NCBI GenBank assembly: GCA_007922195.1
Contig: ML681992.1
Coordinates: 40,058,549 to 40,122,548 of the forward strand
Source: Podocnemis expansa
Lineage: Eukaryota > Chordata > Testudines > Podocnemididae
Direction: 5' to 3'
Length of the DNA stretch: 64,000 nucleotides
Under the pieces are notes generated by a model, which saw nothing but the letters and a program-made list of their open reading frames with translations, did no database searches and was not told where the DNA came from. A program made the translations under genes and the position numbers. Shown piece by piece: positions 59,057-64,000 of the stretch; positions within the stretch are counted from its first letter, which is position 1, and every line of letters starts with the position of its first letter.

Positions 59057-60589
59057 AACTTGTACATGTTTTGTGGTCTGAGGTCTTCAGTCACAAGGAG
59101 TCTTGCCTCATGTGAATTATTAATATTGCAGTTTATAATGTGGGGAAAGGGGTGATAGCACTGAACTGCTATTCTCCTGACTGCACATGTGAGTGAGGAC
59201 TGAATAAGCAATGGAGGGAAATGGACACAGCCTTGATTTTATCCCTACTGTGAGCTGGTCCGCTAAGCCTGCACAAATAGAAAAATAAGCTGCTCCAGGG
59301 TAGGAAGATAGTAGGCTGAGGCTGAGTGTACAGAAACAACATGTTGCAACATTGCTATTGGCTGACTTAAACAGAAAGTTTCCTTACTTTATCTTCACCC
59401 CAGCTTGGGGTTGGGTCTTCTCCTGACTCCCGTCAAGGTCACTGTTCCCTGGTCTGGAATCCTTCTGTGGTGTCTCCTGATTCTTGGCAGCCGGTGCTGG
59501 ATCAGATATCTCTCTGCTGCAGACTGTTCACTGCAGTACTGTATTTACCTGGCCCAGGCAGCTGGACCTCACAGACATACAGGAATTTCCTTTGGGAGCA
59601 GACACAGTAGGAGTTTAGTAGGGACTCCCTGAACTGAGCTGTCTGCCTCCCTGTTTTGAAACCAAAACAAAACCATCTGTGTGTTTGAGTCAAGCTGTCC
59701 CCTCACTGGGCTGCAGCAATGGTTTCTAGTTCTCTCTACTTCCACACAACTCCAAGCATCCTGGGCTGTGAAATGAGGTCAGAGGTCTCTTATAGTCATT
59801 ATATTTGTAGTTGTTTCGCTAGAGCTTCTTAGAGACACAATCTGAAGCTCCAGGAGCTGGCAAACTCCAGGTGCATGTAAGTGTGAGGGAGTGGTTATAT
59901 CTACATTGTATTAATTACTCCTGATTTATGCAGGTAAGTGAATCTCTTGAGCTCCAGCTGGGATATAAGAGGGGTTGATTTCTCTGGGAAGGAGGAAACT
60001 AGAGACTGGAACAAAGGAGGTTCTGCAGGGAAGCCTTAAGAACAGCAAAACTTCAGAGCAAACTTACTGAATTTATATGTTTTCTTACCATTTCAAGTTG
60101 TCAGTAAGTGCAAACCTGAGACTTGGGTATGTGTGAACAACACATGATAAATATAATTCTGATCCCACTGAATCCTATTGTCTTGAACGGGGCCAGGATT
60201 TTACTCACAGTGTGTGTCAGTGCATTTGGTGCAGGGGACTTAACTCCACATAGTGACTGGCATCCTCTTGAGTGGCTGCTGAAGATTTGAACAATGATGT
60301 GATTTAAGGGTAGTAAATTTAGAACAGAAGAGAAGATATTTTTATGCATCTTAAACTGAGCCTATCAAATTCCCTAAATCAAATTTGTCTGGATTTATAG
60401 CTTCATGTCTATTTACAATATTTGGGGTTAGACAAGTTAAGATTATGACAAGAGGAATTAATTTCTTTGCTTTGCTATATAAAGTAATCAAGTGCAAGGG
60501 ATCTGATTTAGCCATTCTCAGCATTACATAATTGACTAGAAGCACTGCAGGTATGACAATTTAGATTGCCATGTCACTAGTAAAGGATG

Positions 60590-60785
60590 GTGGCATAAGA
60601 CTTCGGAGAAATGTGTTTGATTCCCTTTTCAGACTTCGTATGTGACTATGAGTAAGAAGACACTTAGCCTCACAGTGCCTCAGATCCCCATTTATAAAAC
60701 TAGGATAATAGTACTTCCGTACCCCACAGGAGGTTTTTGAGGAGACAGACCATGAAGCGCTTAGGTGCTATCATGATGGAGAGCC
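60590..60785 (+). mobile_element. MIR SINE
   Basis: It has the order CACTTAGCCTCACAGTGCCTCAG, ATTTATAAAACTAGGATAATAGTAC, CCACAGGAGGTTTTTGAGGAG, GAAGCGCTTAGGTGCTAT, which is the MIR core and 3' part as known from amniotes. Confidence 0.85.
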
Positions 60786-61216
60786 ATATGCACACCTAAA
60801 ATATAGATGTTATGCTTGTTCCTGAACAACGTGGTAGATAGACTTTTACAGTATCTAGCTAAGAGTGTAACTTGCATACATGCTAACTGGGTGAGGTACA
60901 ATCCCCCCCCCCACACACACAAAATATAGAGGTGATGTTCAGAGGCTGAGGGAAACAACCCAGGGAAATGACAGCAGCATCCACTGTCTTTGTAACTGAG
61001 CATGTGCTTACATTTCCTTACAGAAATTCACAACCAACAGGGTCATTTTGGAGTGTCATCTGCTTGTGGTTTCCCTGAGAGATGCAGTGATTCAGAATAG
61101 TTCTTTTCCATCCACAGGCATTTAGCTGGGGCATTGTGGCCTTCTCTTTCAAACGGGAAGCTCACCAAATCATCCAATTGATGCAGTGCCCATATAGGCC
61201 TTGGTTTGACTAGGAA

Positions 61217-61411
61217 AAACATGTGTTTTAATATGTTAGCACGTGTTAAAATCCTCATGTAGATAAGGCAAGCTGTAGTTTTAAATATGTATTAGCTGGA
61301 TGAGGTAAAACTTGAGGGTCTACATCAACCAGCTAATACGTTTTAAAACTACAACTGCCTTGCCTACACTAGAATTTAACGTATTGGGTAACACACATTA
61401 AAAATACACTT
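61217..61411. mobile_element. Long-hairpin MITE
   Basis: The left arm (ATGTGTTTTAATATGTTAGC...AAGCTGTAGTTTTAAATATGTATTAGCTGG) and right arm (CCAGCTAATACGTTTTAAAACTAC...ACATTAAAAATACACT) are inverted over about 80 bp with a spacer near 61300-61328. It is non-coding; the family was not named. Confidence 0.75.
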
Positions 61412-62387
61412 TCTTTTGGATAGAAATGGCCATACTTCAATGGGCTTACTGATGGAACCATTTAACACCAGTGTTATAGAGACTTCTCTGGCACCCTGAT
61501 CGTTTGTTTGTGAAACTTAAAATGTTGGTTCTGAATTAGAAAGCTGTATGCATCTTGAGTATGTTATTATCTTGCTCTCTTACCTTATCCCAATACTTCA
61601 GTATTAGTGGAAACACCAAGAATGACAGTCCTGAGATTGGTATATTGTGGAGAGAGGTATAATCAGTTGAAGGCTCTAAACTGTGGAATTAACTCCTTCC
61701 TTTGGTTAATGTCTTTGTGGCTGTCTTATCTAACATTAGCAGGCAAATAAATTGGGTTGTAGTTATTGTTTTTATTGTCAATGCACCTAAACATTGTGAT
61801 GGGATGATACTGTATTTGAAATAAATAAAAAAATTACAAAGGACTACTTCTAGAGTAAAGATCCATAAGAGACTTATTGATGACAATAGATGGAGACAAT
61901 ATGGAAGAGTCTGCATTTCAAACTGAGCAGCTAGTTCAGATTTAATATTTGCTCCAAGATGTTTAAATTAGCTCTTCACCACATGACTAGATGTGCAACA
62001 TACCATGGGTTGGTGTTCTATGAAATCTCTTAATGTTACTGGGCTGAAGCCAACCTTTTCTTTCTTCTGAATTGTTTGCTCCACTATCAAGCTTTTACCT
62101 TCACAATGTGCTTAGGGCTGTGGAAGATATCAGACAAACATTGCATGCTATAAATAATCCCTGCAATCTTGACAGGGATGTCTGTGAGTCAGTGCTATTA
62201 TGAAATGAACAAGGTTCCTCTTTAATACCAAAGTCCTCTTCAACCAAAAAAGGCCAAGTAGAACCCATGGCTGATGCATAGCATGGAGGAGGGGATGAAC
62301 AAGTTTACATAGTCAAAGTAGCCCTGTTTAGTCCATGTGCTTTTTGCCCTTCCACACCCAAAGTATGCCTACATCACTAGCCATAAT

Positions 62388-62661
62388 GGGTATGTCTACA
62401 GTACAATTAAAAACTGTGCCAGCTGATGCTAGCTCATAGAGCTCAGGTGCAGAGGCTGTTTAACTGTGATGTAGATTTTTGGGTTTCATGTGCAGCCTGA
62501 GCTCTGGAAACCCTCAGGGTCCAAAAGACCAGGCTTAAGCCTGAGCTTGAACATCTACATGGCAGTTAGAAAGCCCCTTAACCTGACTCCCACAAGCCCA
62601 AGTGAGCTAGGATGGGGCTAGTGTGGATTTTTAATTGTTAATTGCAGTTGTAGACATACCC
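62388..62661. mobile_element. MITE with GGGTATGTCTACA ends
   Basis: It starts GGGTATGTCTACAGTACAATTAAAAACT and ends TTAATTGTTAATTGCAGTTGTAGACATACCC. Ends are inverted over more than 20 bp. The interior is unlike the short-palindrome MITEs and has GAGCTCAGG/CCTGAGCTC inverted segments. Flanks AAT/ACT do not give a clear duplication. Confidence 0.75.
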
Positions 62662-63057
62662 ACTATTTACTGACTGAAATGATCATTTATTGAGTAAGCA
62701 GCATCACCCCATTTTACAGTGCCAATAATAAGTATGGAATTTAAAAAAAAAACAGGAAAAAATGGAAACTACATCTTCAGCTAGTGCAAATAAAAGAAGC
62801 TTAAAAATGCAAAAACATTCTTCAGGGCAAGGACTTTTTGCTGCTCCCTCTGTCAGTGCCTAGCATAATGGGCCCCCAATGTTGGTTGGTCATTAGGTAC
62901 CCCTGTAATAAACATGTTTTATAATAATATTGTAATAGGAATGGTGAAGTCTTTGATAGGGGTTGAAATGAACTGATCTGGTAGTTGGTCTCACAGTCCA
63001 GTTCCAGAATAAAGAACTCTTTCCTTTGCACTGTCTGCAATTCTGCATGTTGCTAAG

Positions 63058-63875
63058 TTCCAAAGGGGCAGCTGTGTTAGACTAGTTCAGTCAAAGAAGC
63101 TTTGGGAGACAGACCTCTCCTTCCTTATAGGCAGCCCCCCAACCTTAAGCAGATACTCACCAGCAACTACAGACCTAACAATAGAACCATGAAAGCAGGC
63201 ACATATCTCTGCAACAAACCATGCTGCCAACCTTGCCCACATATCTGCACAAAAGAGACTATCACAGGACCCAGTAAATGCAGCTACTCCATCAGGAGCT
63301 CATTCACCTGCTCATCCACCAGTATGATTTATGCCATCATGTTCCAGAGATCCCTTTCTGCCTTATATATTGGACAAACAGGACAGTTGCTCCACAAAAC
63401 AATAAATGGGCACAAATCTGACACCAAAAATCACAACATTCTAAAACCTGTGGGTAAACATTTCAATCTTCCTGATCACTCCATTGACAATTTACTAATT
63501 GCTGTGTTTAGACAGATGAATACCAGATCAAGGCTTCAAAAAGAAGCTACAGAGATTGAATTTACTTGCAAACTTGATTGCATTGCCTCAGGACTTAATA
63601 GGGACTTTGGATTTTTTTTCCTCATTACAACAGGTGATTTGACCTCATCTTCAGCTATATGCTGCTCCCCAGTCTTTGAACCTTAACAACTGCTTTGATT
63701 TGCTGTTACAGTGTGACCTGATTCCATGATTTACGTTTTCCTGCATTTATTTCCTCCCATTCTGTAAGTTCCCTCATCTTCAAAGCTTCTGACGAAGTGG
63801 GCTTTTCTCCCACAAAAGCTCTTGCAATAAATAGATTTGTTAGTCTTTAAGCGCCACAGGACTCCTTGTTTGCAA
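63058..63875 (+). mobile_element. Penelope-like element copy with GIY-YIG ORF
   Basis: It starts with an inverted tail end (TTCCAAAGGGGCAGCTGTGTTAGACTAG) and then the C-terminal nuclease ORF. It ends with GACGAAGTGGGCTTTTCTCCCACAAAAGCTCTTGC...GTCTTTAAGCGCCACAGGACTCCTTGTTTG. The RT part is missing (5' truncation). The inverted end at the start is the same arrangement seen at 20500 and 25344. Confidence 0.88.
63102..63686 (+). CDS. Penelope GIY-YIG endonuclease C-terminal fragment
   Basis: A 194-codon open frame; the ATG is internal to the original protein. Visible are QPPNLKQILTSN, a Cys cluster (Cys37, 41, 42, 45), MIYAI (75-79, GIY-equivalent), YIGQTGQLLHK (89-99), INGHKSDTKNHN, and KHFNLPDHSIDNLL. 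A typical Penelope C-terminus follows (FTCKLDCIASGLNRDFGFF). The YIG motif and the HKS histidine remain, so the nuclease core looks better preserved than in the other copies. Without the RT it cannot be autonomous. Confidence 0.82.
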   Translation: MGDRPLLPYRQPPNLKQILTSNYRPNNRTMKAGTYLCNKPCCQPCPHICTKETITGPSKCSYSIRSSFTCSSTSMIYAIMFQRSLSALYIGQTGQLLHKTINGHKSDTKNHNILKPVGKHFNLPDHSIDNLLIAVFRQMNTRSRLQKEATEIEFTCKLDCIASGLNRDFGFFFLITTGDLTSSSAICCSPVFEP

Positions 63876-63934
63876 TTCTGCAATCTCACATGTTGAATTT
63901 GAAACACCTGAGAATTCTATTAGAAGTCAAAGAG

Positions 63935-63945
63935 GCGCGCGCGCG

Positions 63946-64000
<55 letters not shown>
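63935..64000 (+). repeat. (GC)n(AC)n compound microsatellite at the window end
   Basis: About ten GC units are followed by more than 20 AC units, continuing past the window. The alternating purine-pyrimidine sequence is a strong Z-DNA candidate. Confidence 0.97.

Overview
The window reads as non-coding DNA of a non-avian sauropsid, most likely a turtle or a crocodilian. The evidence is CR1 LINEs with the ATTCTATG tail, Penelope-like elements with GIY-YIG domains, MIR relics, palindromic MITEs opening GGCTATGTCTAC, a tRNA-headed SINE with a CR1 tail, and a young endogenous retrovirus. Birds rarely carry this mixture. The species call is an inference. No bacterial-type genes, operons, riboswitches or CRISPR arrays are present.

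One host coding exon is secure: an ankyrin-repeat exon of TRPC6 (plus strand, 57886-58660) with clean splice sites. No other TRPC6 exon was found, so most of the window is probably TRPC6 intron 1 or upstream DNA, followed by about 5 kb of intron 2. A frame-broken, 187-nt selectin-like sushi (CCP) exon lies on the minus strand at 22002-22188. An unidentified 66-nt exon-like ORF sits at 400-465.

Layout. 1-29 kb: AT-rich DNA with MITEs, hAT-type MITEs, CR1 copies (the one at 6738-8079 has an unbroken 411-codon ORF), a solo LTR (11148-12130) and inverted Penelope tails. 29.4-33.3 kb: a nearly full-length minus-strand non-LTR retrotransposon with APE endonuclease and reverse transcriptase, CpG-rich against its surroundings. 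34.4-35.7 kb: an older LINE relic with a hAT MITE inside. 42.2-56.1 kb: a nested stack in which two oppositely oriented Penelope-like elements flank a Ty3/gypsy element (43386-54867). That element has a SCAN-like Gag and integrase upstream of reverse transcriptase, the Gmr1-type order. Its integrase is interrupted by a minus-strand endogenous retrovirus (44904-52138) with 510-bp LTRs, a 4-bp target duplication, broken gag and pol, and a short env remnant.

The relative order of events can be read from nesting and LTR divergence: Penelope first, Ty3 next (its LTRs differ at roughly 23 of about 485 positions by eye), and the retrovirus last (LTRs differ at 2 of 510). No new cellular system was recognised. 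The most informative structures are the nested stack, the integrase-first Ty3 element, the selectin-like exon relic, and the MITE families built from reiterated short palindromes.
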